Of a DNA stretch of 64,000 nt, positions 1 to 10,838 are shown one piece after another; positions within the stretch are counted from its first letter, which is position 1, and every line of letters begins with the position of its first letter. A program made the position numbers and the translations under genes. The notes beneath the pieces were generated by a model. It was not told the DNA's origin. It saw only the letters and a list, made by a program, of their open reading frames with translations, and ran no database searches. Origin of the DNA: Aphanomyces cochlioides (lineage: Eukaryota; Oomycota; Saprolegniomycetes; Saprolegniales; Verrucalvaceae); contig JAHQRK010000024.1 of assembly GCA_019828595.1 (NCBI GenBank), positions 496,001 through 560,000 on the forward strand, read 5' to 3'.

Positions 1-1062
1 AATCCCTTAGCAAAGCAGTGGGTCGTGAAAGAACCTGCATTGAGTTGCGACGGCGATGGGCCTTCATGGGAAAATGCTCCAGCAGTAAACAGACGCGGAT
101 ATCGGATCATGAGTTGACGGCCATATTCAAATTGACCAAACGTCGCCAGGAGCAAACCAAAGATGGCGAAGGCGACCACGAATAAAAGATTGTTCATGTA
201 GTAGTACACGACCGTCTCGACTCTTGGATTCGACAGGCCAACCAAGTGCATGTCGGCACCCATGAAACGAAAATACGCTTTGCCCAAGCGAGAATCGTAG
301 CCAAACCATGATTTGGGCAGCAATGACGAAGTTGCAGGGGCTGGGAGCTGCTTGGCGAGCCGATTAGTCGCTTTGACATGCGCTGGGTTTGACATGACAA
401 CGATGCATTCGTAGGTAGTGGCGTGGCCATGTTGCACGTCCATGCCCATAAAGACTTCGGCAGTCGAGATCGATCCATTTGACGGAAACTGCGACTCCGC
501 AAAGAGAACACTCAATTCTGTCGGGAGGGAATCGTATCCAACAGCACTGACAACGATACAGTCCTTGGCTTTGGCTGCCTTATCGTGCTTGACAAGCATT
601 TCGAGGATGAATTGGACTTCACCGGATAAATCGAGATGATGGGTTCCAGCTTCGATGCAAGCTTTCACGACAGGCTCTCCAAAGTAGGCGTAAGGGCCAG
701 TGCAGTTGAGGAGAATTGCAGTTGACTTGCACATTGCCTCGAGGGTGGGAGAGTCAAAGACATCGGCAATGACAATTGGAATCTTTTCGACCTCGACTTG
801 TTTTTGAATCCATTCAGCAGTATCTGCGCCAGTGCCATGGGATTGTTGACATCGGTGAGTCTACTTACCTTGAAGCTTTGCTTTGGACCGTCCCGCAATC
901 GCCCACTTAAGCGGTCTTTTCAGTTCGCGAGCGCGCTTTGCCACACAAAGGGCTACGTACTGCCCAGTGAACCTACGCACCCACCACTATTCAATGTACC
1001 TTCGATTTGCAGCTTTCATACCCCGAAGCTCCAAAGACAACGATGTCGTATTCGCGAGCCAT
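1..1062 (-). CDS. SCCPDH: Saccharopine dehydrogenase-like oxidoreductase (SCCPDH family), 3' end outside window
   Basis: Translating the minus strand from the ATG at 1062 gives an N-terminal Rossmann motif: MAREYDIVVFGASG, then after a 49-bp intron (973-1021) GFTGQYVA. A second intron (824-868, 45 bp) precedes a long exon running off the window. The motif VVFGA(S/T)GFTG followed by a segment like LLNCTGPYAYFGEPVVKAC is typical of the SCCPDH family, which are NAD(P)-binding oxidoreductase-like proteins often associated with lipid droplets or membranes. A hydrophobic stretch near 120-190 (NNLLFVVAFAIFGLLLATFG) fits the family's membrane segment. Both introns keep the frame and have GT-AG borders. 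The true substrate is unknown for this family. Only the C-terminus is missing. Confidence 0.88.
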
Positions 1063-1455
1063 CGGCGGGAAGATCAATTCCTCTTTGGGTGAATTGAGGG
1101 TGTTGACAAATCCAAGTCCTCTATAAATTAATCATCGACTAACTATTCAATATTATCTTATATACCTATTAATGTTCAGAGTATTGAATGTATTTTTAGG
1201 GAATATTTTCATCTCATTTAAATGACTCGTCTCCAGTATACTTGAGTGAGAAAAGCTCAATTTATTAGACTGTTTCGAATCACCAACATCGAAATTCTCC
1301 TCCTTGTCAAGTCGTGGACAGTGTTTCGAGCTACAGTATTAATAGTTTAAAATAATCTTGGTATGAGTCATGATTTTGAACGAAGAAAGTGCAGCAAGAT
1401 CAGTTCATATTGTCTGCGGATAAAGTGCTGAAATTTAATCTATTTTATTTTATTT
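1063..1455. other. Divergent intergenic region
   Basis: AT-rich spacer of about 480 bp, up to the PP2C start, between two genes read in opposite directions. It probably holds both promoters. I see no coding signal and no clear repeat. Confidence 0.5.
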
Positions 1456-1542
1456 TTGCATTTTATCATAACGATATATCCGGATGACCCTCGGAGGGAA
1501 TTTGAATGCACCGTATCCGGATGGTCAAGACGGTTTTTCTCA

Positions 1543-3307
1543 ATGAGAATTAAGCGCAGGAAGTCCATGGACATTTGGGCAACACTCTTGCGACTGACGC
1601 CATCAGGGCTGAATCTAGCCAAGTTGGCAGCATCCCATGAAGGTACAAAGGCACTGTGCGCGCAGCTTCTGCAGAAATTTGAGATGACCAAGTTTACCCA
1701 TGTTGGAGTTGCCATAGACGCGACGCCACACTTGCTAGTCCTCGCCGGTGCTTTAGCTATGCATTGCCATTGTGGGATCACTTTTGTCTGCACCAAACAA
1801 GCCAACGATTCCAATAGCACCGCCGCGATACTGCTCCTGACGGACCTGGTTGAGAATGGATTCGATATGCGTGCTCAGTTCCATAAAGCGTCCGAGAAAT
1901 TATCCAAGTCTTCTGCGATCGTCGGGTTTGCCTCCGTTTGTGGAAAGGAAGAAATACCTGAGGAAGACTTAACATTAGGTGTTCCGTGGTTTTGCGGTTG
2001 GACGCCCAAAGGAGCCAAGCTCCAAGTCGCGACTTCCGTTAGGCAGTTGGAATCGTTCGGTCTGCGGCATTGCACGACAACTTACGAAGGCAATCGAGTC
2101 GGAGAAGATCGAAGCGATCATTGGCTTGATGGACCATCAGCAATGTACGCCATTTACGATGGCCATGGCGGCGACATCGCAGTGAATTTTGTAAACGAAA
2201 CATTGGGTCGCATGATCCAAAAGCAACTCCCAGCTCATGGCTCAGGCAAACGAAAGCTCGAACCACCGAATGTTCAAGAGATCCTTCGGCAATCTTTCCT
2301 CGATTGCGATCAAATGCTCAAAGACAAGCTCACAGCCTATGGCCCGACAGTTATGGCATCACGGGGATATTGCAACACTGGTTCTTGTGCCGTCGTCGCT
2401 CTTTTCCATGGTAAGTTCCAATTCGTCATGTTAATCTTGATCTTGATGTTGTTCAGGGAACCGATTGTACGTGGCAAATGTCGGTGACTGTCAAGCCGTC
2501 TTGGGCCACGAAATCGCCAAGACGCCAATGCATGGTCTGAATTACATCCTGGAAGCTCGCGTGCTCACGACACTCCATGACTGCAAGAACCCCGACGAAG
2601 TCAAACGAGGTACATCGAATTCTCCAGCGTCATTAGACTCACTGCTTATATTCCCTTTCAGTGATTGAACGGAGCAACGATCGCCATGCCATTCGTCTCA
2701 GCAATGACGATCAACACAATCTATCCGAGTTTGGAGCGAAGCGCGTTGCGGGGAGCTTAATGGTCACACGTGCGTTCGGCGACTGGTACTTGAAAGCTGA
2801 AGAGTTCAGCTCCATGCCTTACAAGTCGAAAGTTCCATATATCACTGCAGGTAAGGACTCGGACTTTCTCTGGGCGGCGCTAGGAAGGACTTTTGGCGTG
2901 TAGAGCCTGATGTGATGGTCCACGAGTTGAGCCAAGACGACAAATTCATCATTCTCGCCAGCGATGGCCTCTGGGAAGTCATTTCTCCCGACTTGGCAGT
3001 CCAAGTCGTGGCGAACTACGGTCCGTGACTCTGTCGCCGTGACGTTGTTCATGTGGCTTCTTTTAGTCTCGACTGCGCAACATGTATCAGATCATCCGAT
3101 TCCATCAGCCAGTGCAGCCTTGGTTCATATGGCTCTCGAAGAGGTACCCGACCACATGTTGAGCATGGATTTCCATGGGATTCCAAATAGGCAGCAAGGC
3201 GGGAAGGTATGGCCATGCATGAATTGCTTGCTCTTTCGAAAGGGCCGACGCGACGGAGTATTCATGACGATATCACATGCACGGTGGTTTTCCTCGAGCA
3301 TCCCTAA
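1543..3307 (+). CDS. PP2C-family protein phosphatase (PPM), six exons
   Basis: Metal-dependent Ser/Thr phosphatase. The first in-frame ATG is at 1543; 1567 is an alternative. Residues 1-170 form an N-terminal extension I do not recognise. The PP2C core begins at about residue 200 with AIYDGHGG (metal-binding Asp), then NTGSCAVVALFHG, YVANVGDCQAVL, AGSLMVTRAFGDW and FIILASDGLWEV, and ends with IHDDITCTVVFLEHP. Five introns are needed: 2411-2456, 2610-2661, 2851-2903, 3021-3066 and 3144-3190. All are 46-53 bp, GT-AG and frame-preserving. With them every major PP2C motif is present, so the gene looks functional. TAA stop at 3305-3307. Confidence 0.88.
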
Positions 3308-3371
3308 GACGACCGAGATGGCAATGTCGAGGACTACCAAGACGGCGAAGCACATACACACGTCAACAAGT

Positions 3372-4780
3372 TTATTCGTTTGTGTCGCAGAAATCGGCTA
3401 ATTCAGGGATTTCCATCACGCAAGATGGCGGCAAGAGAAACTCGCTTCCGTTTTCGTTGCCTAGGTGATCCATTGGATCGTCGCCATCGTCATCGTAGTC
3501 GTACTCGTCCTTGACTGGATCATCGTCTTCGTCTTCATCCGCCGTTGACGATGTGGAGGCCAATGGCGTCCTGGATTTGGCACGCCGCCGGCAGTAAAGT
3601 TGAAATGGTGGGCTTGGTGCAACGCAAATGCAGTGCCAGAGACCCGTGGCAGGGTCAAGCTCAAATGCATAGACACACAAGACGTGTTGGGTCACTGATG
3701 TATGGCGGTTGCTCGTCCATCCATAATGCCATCCGCGCTTGAACGTGTTGATACTGTAGATGTAGCCTTCGTCATGAGAACCTTGGAGAACATCTCCCGT
3801 GTACCATGGCGCATGAACGTCGATGTCCTTGTTGGACAATGCTTGAATTTTCTCCATCGTGAAGACATCGTGCATCGCTGCATGGCCTTGCGGCACGCCG
3901 TCTACAAAACTGCAAAATTCCGCAAAAATCGCGAGTTGATTTCGGCCGCGAACGTGCTCGGCGCGGACGCCGACGACGACCGATCCGCCGCAAAATCCCG
4001 ACGACGCATGCACGCCGTTGCAGCAGTTGGGGAAGCACCGCAAGTTCTTGAGTCCACCTTTCTTGTTGTTGCGCTGGTACTGCGGGCGAAAGTTGGATGC
4101 TGTAAAGTGGATCTCAAACGACGCGGGTTGCATCTCCTTGAACGACAACTGGACCAAGCTTGTCAAGACTCTTTCTTGTGCTTTTCCATTGCTCTGCTGG
4201 ACGCATCTCCGGCTTCATGGAGGTGGTCAGTTGGTTTTACACACGAAACTTTCGCCCTCTGGTCCGGACGGTCCAAGGTCGTTTGGCGACGACGACGGCC
4301 GACCCATCGACGATGTGACGCTTTCTATTGAAATCTCCAACGGTTGTATACTTTAATCCAGTCAAATGTCATCCCAACCTTTCCAATCTGTCATCTCGAC
4401 AAGTTTCAAGCATGAAGAGCGGATATTTGCAGAGGAAGAGCGTCTTTCTCTCGACTTCGTAGTCTCGCACTCGAGGTCTCCACGGCGTCTCTATGGATGT
4501 TCTTCCGTCCGAAAGGCACACCCAAGTGGTGCATGTTGAAGTAGGAATTTACCAACCTACTTGGATAAGGAGATCCCGACCAATGAGGCCACTCTGGCAC
4601 CCCAAACCAACCAGTCAAATCGCAAAAAAGACTCGAATCCAACGTCGTTTTATAGAGTTTCAGCTTTTCACAAGCCAGTTGCAACTTGAAGAAGCTGTGA
4701 TTACGGTAATCGGTCGTCAAGGGCGGCGACCTACTGTAGCCAGAAACCTGCGTTGATGCAATCTCCACGATGACTTTCAA
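3372..4780 (-). CDS. Unrecognised spliced gene, protein with acidic C-terminal tail
   Basis: I do not recognise this protein. The last exon (about 4193-3372) is open. It carries a Cys/His/aromatic-rich body (NLRCFPNCCNGVHAS, GWHYGWTSN, HVLCVYAFELDP) and then a basic patch (YCRRRAK) and a strongly acidic tail (repeated D/E, about 30 residues). Upstream exons are inferred: an ATG at 4780 opens a frame with KLQLACEKLKLY, and a middle exon reads VRDYEVERKTLFLCKYPLF. Joining needs about three introns, one with a GTGTAA-type donor at about 4240. The basic patch beside an acidic tail would suit a nuclear or nucleic-acid-linked role, but that is a guess. Exon borders upstream of 4200 are uncertain. 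Confidence 0.5.
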
Positions 4781-5093
4781 ACACTAAATCAACAGCACAC
4801 AACAATCGCCGCTGCTCGTGCATGTTGAAGCTTGGCATCTCGTGTCGATCGTGTAAAGCTCAGCTTAATCACAGTTTGATCGCAATTTTTTTTCAAAATT
4901 CACCACAGCGGGTTCATCGTCGTGCTGGATACAATAATCGTCGCAGTACGTATAGACGTTTAGAAGTATGGGTATCGAACGTGGTTAACAATTGACAGCG
5001 GCGCTCGTTGTCAAGGAGAGCTCCAATCTCACAAGAAGTGCGGCTGAATTGTGTGAATCTTGAGTCGACATGAATTCCCTTAATTAAAGTACC

Positions 5094-6211
5094 GTGGAAA
5101 TAGTGTACACATTTGCGTTTCTATGTTGGAACCCGACGTCCCGTGGCGATGGCGCAGTTCCTGATACAGGACCTCCATCCATCGAGGCATCCACTTTGTT
5201 TGGTATTAATCGGTACATGATGCGTGACAAGATGGCGGGAACTTGTCTGCCAGCTTCAACCAGTCGGCCACGCTGACGCAGCTTGCATGGTGTTTCCTCT
5301 TTGTCGGAGGTAAAAAAAATGCTGCCTCGGTGTACTTTCAAGTTGGAACTTTGTTGGGTGACCAGGAGTGTGCTAAGCGTGGATCAATTGAAGAGCAGTG
5401 CCAAGTCGAGATGAAATCCCGCTGTGCCCATTGCTTCTCAGCACGACATGAACTTGGACGTGGCTGGCGGCGACTGCCAACTGGACGACTGGAAAGTTTT
5501 TCAGAACGCTGGTTACAGTCAATCGTACCACAGCCAACATGATTGTGCACTTGATGTTCAACATGCCACTCTGCGAGTTCATGGACCCACGGCAAGGCTG
5601 CATGGAGGAAGAGCAGTTTGTGACAAAGTATGTGTGTGCGCGCTTGAGGACTTGAGAGTGGACAAGCCAACCCCCCCGTAACGTTATGAGCAAACGTGAG
5701 AATTGACCACATGACAGAACGACAGCGACGACCGCGACTTGCGAACATCAGGACAGCCACATGGAGAGATTTGCACGGTCGTCACTCATGTGGTAACCAG
5801 ATGGGAAGCGCGCGTGTCGTTATCTACGTACGCGAGCGACGTGCTCGTTGAAATTCAACCGCGACAGAGTGAGCAATCCGCACACCATCATCAAGGCAAA
5901 ACACTTTGCCGCGATTCCAACCATCCATGGCGTCTATGGCAGACGCCAACAAAAACGAGAGCGCCATGCAAAATCCATGCGCTTTCGACAAGATGGCCAT
6001 TCATTTGAACGGGATCACTCATATCATTTCGACGTATACTGTCTACGAAGTGACTACTCCCCTGGTCGACAAACTTTCCGCAGCTGGGATTACCTCCTTA
6101 CCTTCACGATCTACCTTCACCCTTCCTCAGCGCTTTATCTTCCCCTCGATGAAGCAGAGGTCGTCTCCATTATTCATTGAACTTTTTGACAAAGTGACCG
6201 GCGTTTCATAA
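5094..6211 (+). CDS. Doubtful spliced gene, product unknown
   Basis: Protein-like stretches occur in compatible frames: LTQLAWCFLFVGG near 5270-5310, then FFRTLVTVNRTTANMIVHLMFNMPLCEFMDPRQGCMEE in two parts near 5500-5620, GEICTVVTHVVTRWEARVSL near 5770-5830, and HLNGITHIISTYTVYEV near 6005-6055. GT-AG introns near 5632-5717 and 5870-5941 would keep the frame. A TGA at 5446 interrupts the upstream frame, so either an intron was missed or the gene is decayed. Nothing matches a family I know. Confidence 0.3.
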
Positions 6212-6744
6212 TGTTAGTCGATCCCCCCCGGCCCATGGCATGTTGGTTGCATGTGCGATGGGTCTCCATTGGAATGGATCAATTGAGGGAGTCGATAATG
6301 TACTTCTCTCATAGCTCAGCTACAAAGCAGCTCATAGACCACCATTGTGAGCTTGTATTCCATGCAGCATACCAAGGCATGCTCCATCTCCTGACGGTGT
6401 GAAAGCGTAATTCGTAACAGCATTTCCCCGTTCCCCCCACACACCATGTTCTGCTTCAGGTCGTAGCCATGTGGCTTCCGACGGTCCAGTCAAGCTAACA
6501 GAGACCGACGGCTGCGTGTACCATATTTGACATGTTATAGTGGTGTGTTTTCCATTCGAAAACCTCCTAACAGTAAATATAGTATTTTTGAGCAACTGTC
6601 AAAAAATTTATTTGAAAAGTATTTAATTCTTAAGGTGCTTCAGCATTGATTGCACTGATAGTCTTGAATACTAGAATTATTTAAGGGCCTCTTTCAAGTA
6701 CTAGTAGTTTTTTACATACATACTAACAGTTAAACAAATCATAA
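6212..6744. other. Non-coding stretch
   Basis: No credible coding sequence. At 6513-6543 there is a sequence (TTTGACATGTTATAG core) whose inverted copy lies at 10020-10049; see findings. Confidence 0.4.
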
Positions 6745-6874
6745 GGCCCTGGTCGCGAAATTAACCGGATTGCAAAAACCAGAGCAGAATATTCATAAAC
6801 AGAGGTGAATCACAACCACCGTGCTCCGGTTTTTTGCCCCTGTTTATGCTCTGGTTAATATCGCGACCAGGGCC
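6745..6874. mobile_element. MITE, Harbinger-type, 130 bp
   Basis: The element starts GGCCCTGGTCGCG and ends with its exact reverse complement, CGCGACCAGGGCC. The match continues imperfectly inward. It is flanked by TAA on both sides (6742-6744 and 6875-6877), the 3-bp target duplication of PIF/Harbinger elements. It has no coding capacity. Its ends resemble those of the Harbinger 150 bp downstream (GGGCCTGGTCGAAG). Confidence 0.85.
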
Positions 6875-7233
6875 TAAAATACAAAAATTCTGAAATGATC
6901 TGACAAGGGCAAATTAAGTAGTCACAAGCTGTGTAGTCACAGAATTGAGAGTCACGCCCTGTCAAAGACATGGCCATTAAGCGCATAATGATCATTTTCC
7001 AAATTGCGTCCATCAGTACACTCTTAGGGCATGGTCGAAGTTGAAAAAAGTCGACTTTTCTTCGTCGACTTTATCAGAAATAGATGGGTTCATCGACGTT
7101 TTCTCCAAGTAGGTCCAGGACCTACTTTTTAAAAAGTAGACGGAAACACTTAAAGTTTGAATGTAGGGAGTTTTCAAAACGTTGATGGCTTTTTCAAGAA
7201 AAGTTGACACAATTTGCGTGTTCATTGGTTAAA

Positions 7234-8386
7234 ATGGATGAAAACACACTACTGGCGTTGGTGGCATGCATCGCTGGGGCAGTTGCCGCAATTGGCAGCG
7301 ATGGGCGTCGACATGCAGGCCCTCGACTAAACGTACAAACCATTCGAAACAATACATGGAAAGGTGGGCTGTCAATGCTGGCTGTTTAACAAAAGATCAG
7401 GTGCGCAGTCATGCGTAGATGATGGATCGTATCGTTCAAACCTGCGTGTCTCTCGTCAAACTCTCCATTTCATTGCAGAGAGGTTGCTGGTTATAGCCTA
7501 TGAAAAAGGATGTCGCATACCGCCCCCATCTGCACGTGTAGATCATGTTTGCCGTACAGCCATGACCCTGGCTTATCTTGCTAGTGAAGGAAGTTTCGGA
7601 TCTACAGCTGCCTTGTTTGGAGTGTCGAAATCGACTGCAATTGCAAATATCAATGAAATACTCAACATGTTGCAAGCATTATCATCGGTATTTATATCAT
7701 TTCCAACTACGTTTGAAGCATGGCAACAATTGTCAAATGAATTTGAAGCAATATGTGGTTTCCCAGAGGTGGCTGGTGCGGTTGATGGCTCGTTGTTTCG
7801 TATAGAAAGACCCTACGAATACGAAGGCTGGATTTCAAGGAAAGGATGGGCTGCAATAAATTTGCAAGCGACAGTCGACCGAACAGGACGCTTTTTGGAA
7901 TATTCACTACGAGCTGGTTCATGTAGCGATTAGAATTTGTGGACAATGTCCAGCTTGGGGAGCTCCGTCAACTCAGTTCTCCCTCCAACTACGCACTTAC
8001 TTGGCGATGCGGGCTATACTTTGTCGACCAAGCTTATCACTCCTTACACAATATATGGTGGCATGCCAAAGAGTGAAAAGCGCTTCAACAAAATTCACTC
8101 GCGCACAAGAAATCCTGTCGAATGTGCGTTTGGTGCGCTCAAAGGTAGGTGGCGTATCTTGAAAAGGACCTTGAATATGAAGACTCCATCAAGTTGTGCA
8201 AGAACAATTGTTGCCTGCATGGTGCTTCATAATCTTACACTTGATGCAAACGATGACATGGAATTGGAAACATTCGTCGATCCCTATCTGCATCTCAACA
8301 TGCCTCACTCAGTCGAATGTGAAACAACATTTGGCGATCGGATATCTAAACGAAATGCCATTAAAGACTATCTCAATCTTTTCTAG
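7234..8386 (+). pseudogene. Harbinger transposase with one in-frame TAG
   Basis: A DDE_Tnp_4-type (HARBI1-like) nuclease that would cut and paste the element. The ATG at 7234 leads through a 37-bp intron (7364-7400, GT-AG, frame kept) into the main exon. The catalytic triad is visible: Asp in AGAVDGS, Asp in LLGDAGY and Glu in NPVECAFG. The conserved GSCSDKxLW motif is broken: codon 7931-7933 is TAG where Lys is expected, and the same frame continues after it to the stop at 8386. One substitution would therefore explain the loss. A helix-turn-helix-like segment (GSTAALFGVSKSTA) precedes the catalytic core. The complete reading frame would be about 370 residues, usual for the family. Confidence 0.9.
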
Positions 8387-8419
8387 ACGTTGAATACAAG
8401 CATGCATGTTATTGTGTTA

Positions 8420-9239
8420 TTAATCATTTGCCTTTCCAATGTTCTGAAGAGCTCTGAGTATTGCTTGGTTGATTGCGCTCTGCTTTTCTAGACGTCTGTC
8501 TATTTTGTCCAGCATCAAGACTAGGTCTTCATCCCCCCGTTTTTCTCCTTTTTGTATTTTGGCTACTTCAATCATGGCTTGGGCCATGCTTCCCATGCCT
8601 TGGACGAGACAATCTCCCAAAGATTTACTCTTGTCTAGTTTTGATGTTGTTCCAACAGCGGCTCCAACTGCGCCAGGTTCAATCCTTTTTGAAGATGTCG
8701 AGATCAATTTGGGTATAGATTCATCCGATTCATCGTTTCCAGCATCATCTTGGAGCTCCACATTATTTTGACGATGGTTAGAGTCGGCAAGGGCGGCTAT
8801 TTGAAGCCCTGATTGAGACTACATTCGATATACTTGCTTAATAATTCAGTTGACATGTTTGACTTACTTGCATGCAATCGAGTAGGCACTCCCAATAATC
8901 GGGGTGTTTGATCCTATCCTCGCCGTTTCCAGTCTCCATCCCTACTGCGATCTAATACCTGTATTCAGCTTTGAGAGCTGTAAACTTATTCTTCACTTGT
9001 TTTGGCGTGAAGTTCGTATGTATGTGAATGTTCAGCCTTGCCGTCAACCAAGCCCACCATGCTGCCTTCTGTTTGTTCGTCTGGCAAGCGTTAAACTTCG
9101 ACTTCGATATGCCGCTGTATCTTATCATGAGGAGGCTTTGAATACTCTCCGTTGTCCAGTCTGCACGAGAACGCTCGTTCGTGGCGGCGCTGTCTTGACT
9201 CACCCACGCAAAATGGTTCAATGGTGTCAGTTCTTTCAC
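8420..9239 (-). CDS. Harbinger Myb/SANT-like DNA-binding accessory protein
   Basis: Second gene of the Harbinger element; this protein class binds the transposon ends and helps the transposase enter the nucleus. The first exon has the trihelix/Myb pattern (WTTESIQSLLMIRYSG, then AWLTARLNIHIH and FTPKQVKNKFTALKAEY). Two introns restore one frame: 8914-8958 and 8819-8867. They join KAEYR to IKHPDYWECLLDCMQ and then SQSGLQIAALADS. The C-terminal third has a heptad-like helix (LDKIDRRLEKQSAINQAIL) that may form a coiled coil. I find no in-frame ATG before the Myb segment, so the start (a GTG at 9239 is the outer limit) is uncertain. No internal stop in this reconstruction. Confidence 0.8.
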
Positions 9240-9364
9240 AAAACTATATGGATAAATTATCCGGCTTTGGAAAAGTCGAGGATGTCGACCACTCGTCGAC
9301 TATTCTTTGACGACTAGAAATCGTGTTGAAAAAGTCGATGTAGAAAACTTCGACCAGGCCCTTA

Positions 9365-9709
9365 GGTCAATTGAATTTGAAAAACCTCAGCATTTGATTT
9401 TTATTGAATATTAGAGGTATTGTTGATTTGATACGAATTTCCAGACCCCGTTCAATCAAATCACGCCGGCGGATCGATTCACCAATCGACGCCATTGGCT
9501 AATAAATATTTTGGGCGATCTTGATTGGCTGAATTAAATTTTAAAGAAAGTACAGTTCCCATGAAAGTACTGTTCTAATTTTCATTCATCCAATGTATTG
9601 GCGCGATTGGAGATTGATACAAAAACGAATCCAAATTGGGAAATTTCTAGCGAATCCACAATATTTCCGTTCAAAGTTTTCCTGTGCATACAAATTCCAT
9701 GAGTAATTG
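9365..9709. other. Non-coding spacer between transposons
   Basis: AT-rich, several ATTGG/CCAAT words, no coding signal. Confidence 0.4.
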
Positions 9710-9980
9710 CCTGAGAAGAAGAGTTAGCCTATTCTTTTTTACAAATCTCTTCTAATTCTACTATAAATGAGTTATCCGGATAATTATGTTAAGGGATTCC
9801 GTACCATGGGGTTGCGGAAATCCGCAACCCTGACCCCGCCGACCCCCGTCGAGAACATATAATCTCGTCTCTGGGGTTTCGCAATTGTCAACTGCGAAAC
9901 CCCTCCGACGAGACAAACCCTTCTAAGTTAAATTTAGAACAGATGTAGCAAAAAAGAATAGGCTAACCCTTCTTCTCAGG
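9710..9980. mobile_element. Non-autonomous inverted-repeat element, 271 bp
   Basis: The ends are inverted repeats of about 33 bp (CCTGAGAAGAAGAGTTAGCC at left, one or two mismatches at right). It is flanked by TAATTG on both sides (9704-9709 and 9981-9986), which looks like a target duplication. The middle holds two strong hairpins: 9809-9830 (10-bp arms) and 9873-9903 (11-bp arms, extended by TCTCGTC/GACGAGA outside). No coding capacity. I cannot place it in a superfamily. Confidence 0.75.
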
Positions 9981-10101
9981 TAATTGCTCCAAATTCCATT
10001 TTGTGCACCTTAAAAATACACCGCTATAACATGTCAAATATGGTATTTGACAGAGCAGCAATGTGGAAACCCATGGAGAGTTGTGGCATGTTACACTATA
10101 T

Positions 10102-10696
10102 GAGACCCCGGCAGACAAAATGATGCTTATGGGGTTTTGTTGAAGTTCGAGTTAGCGACGCAGGGCGATAGAGCATTGTTTCAGCTGCATTTCGATGGTC
10201 TAAGACCTCCAGAAGTCGTAGTGGTTACGAAGATATCGCCTTCGGCGTGACCGCCTTGCCGCAAGTTTCAATTTTGTCGAAAATTTTTTCTTTACACCAT
10301 TGGATAATATTCGGTCGAATACTGACATCCGATTGGCTTGAAATGCTCTGGAAGATACTCAAACGCAGAAAATAGATTTTTTAACCGGATTATCCGGAAA
10401 ATATTTTGACGAAATTTTGGATGAAATTGTCTTCGCTGGAGCTGTCGAGTCATTCCAATATTCACTCTCGTCCGAGCCTTCAGCACACCAGGCCGACCCA
10501 TTGCCACCTTGATCACTCATTTTGTTCTATTGTCTGGAATATAATGATTTCTGTAGTTTATGTCAATTTCTTTCCATAGTCATTTCTCAAAAGAAGTGGA
10601 TGAGGAAAACAGAGTGGTACACCGGCTTCAAAGTTGATTTTCTCAAAAGTCGAAAAATGGCCTAACGTTATGAATCATTTTGTTTGCCGGGGTCTC
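10102..10696. mobile_element. Non-autonomous inverted-repeat element, about 595 bp
   Basis: The left end GAGACCCCGGCAGACAAAAT recurs inverted at the right end with a single difference (GAGACCCCGGCAAACAAAAT). I cannot define a clear target duplication. No credible gene inside. Confidence 0.65.
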
Positions 10697-10838
10697 ATTT
10701 ATGTATTTCACATTAAATAGTGTAACATATACTATTTATATTTATCACACTATTTATATTTGTTAGACTATTTACATATATAACACTATTTTGTATAATG
10801 CTTTTTTGATGTACGAGATCAACAACAGCTTTGTCATC

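Larger units (their letters stand above)
7027..9361 (+). mobile_element. PIF/Harbinger DNA transposon, 2.3 kb, both ends present
   Basis: Left end GGGCATGGTCGAAGTT; the right end in reverse complement is GGGCCTGGTCGAAGTT. Both are flanked by TTA (7024-7026 and 9362-9364). Inside is the classic two-gene layout of the superfamily: a DDE transposase on the plus strand (7234-8386) and a Myb/SANT-like gene on the minus strand (8420-9239), arranged tail to tail. The conserved target duplication and nearly open genes suggest recent activity. Confidence 0.93.

Noticed and set aside
3702..4331. 209-codon plus-strand frame
   Set aside because: Overlaps the long minus-strand exon; the plus-strand translation shows no domain and the minus strand has the better coding pattern.
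5338..5760. Minus-strand open frame of 140 codons
   Set aside because: Composition is unusual (Arg/His/Cys-rich), overlaps better plus-strand coding blocks, no motif.
7931..7933. Stop-codon readthrough or recoding in the Harbinger transposase
   Set aside because: No evidence for suppression. A single substitution of Lys to stop in a transposon copy is the simpler explanation.
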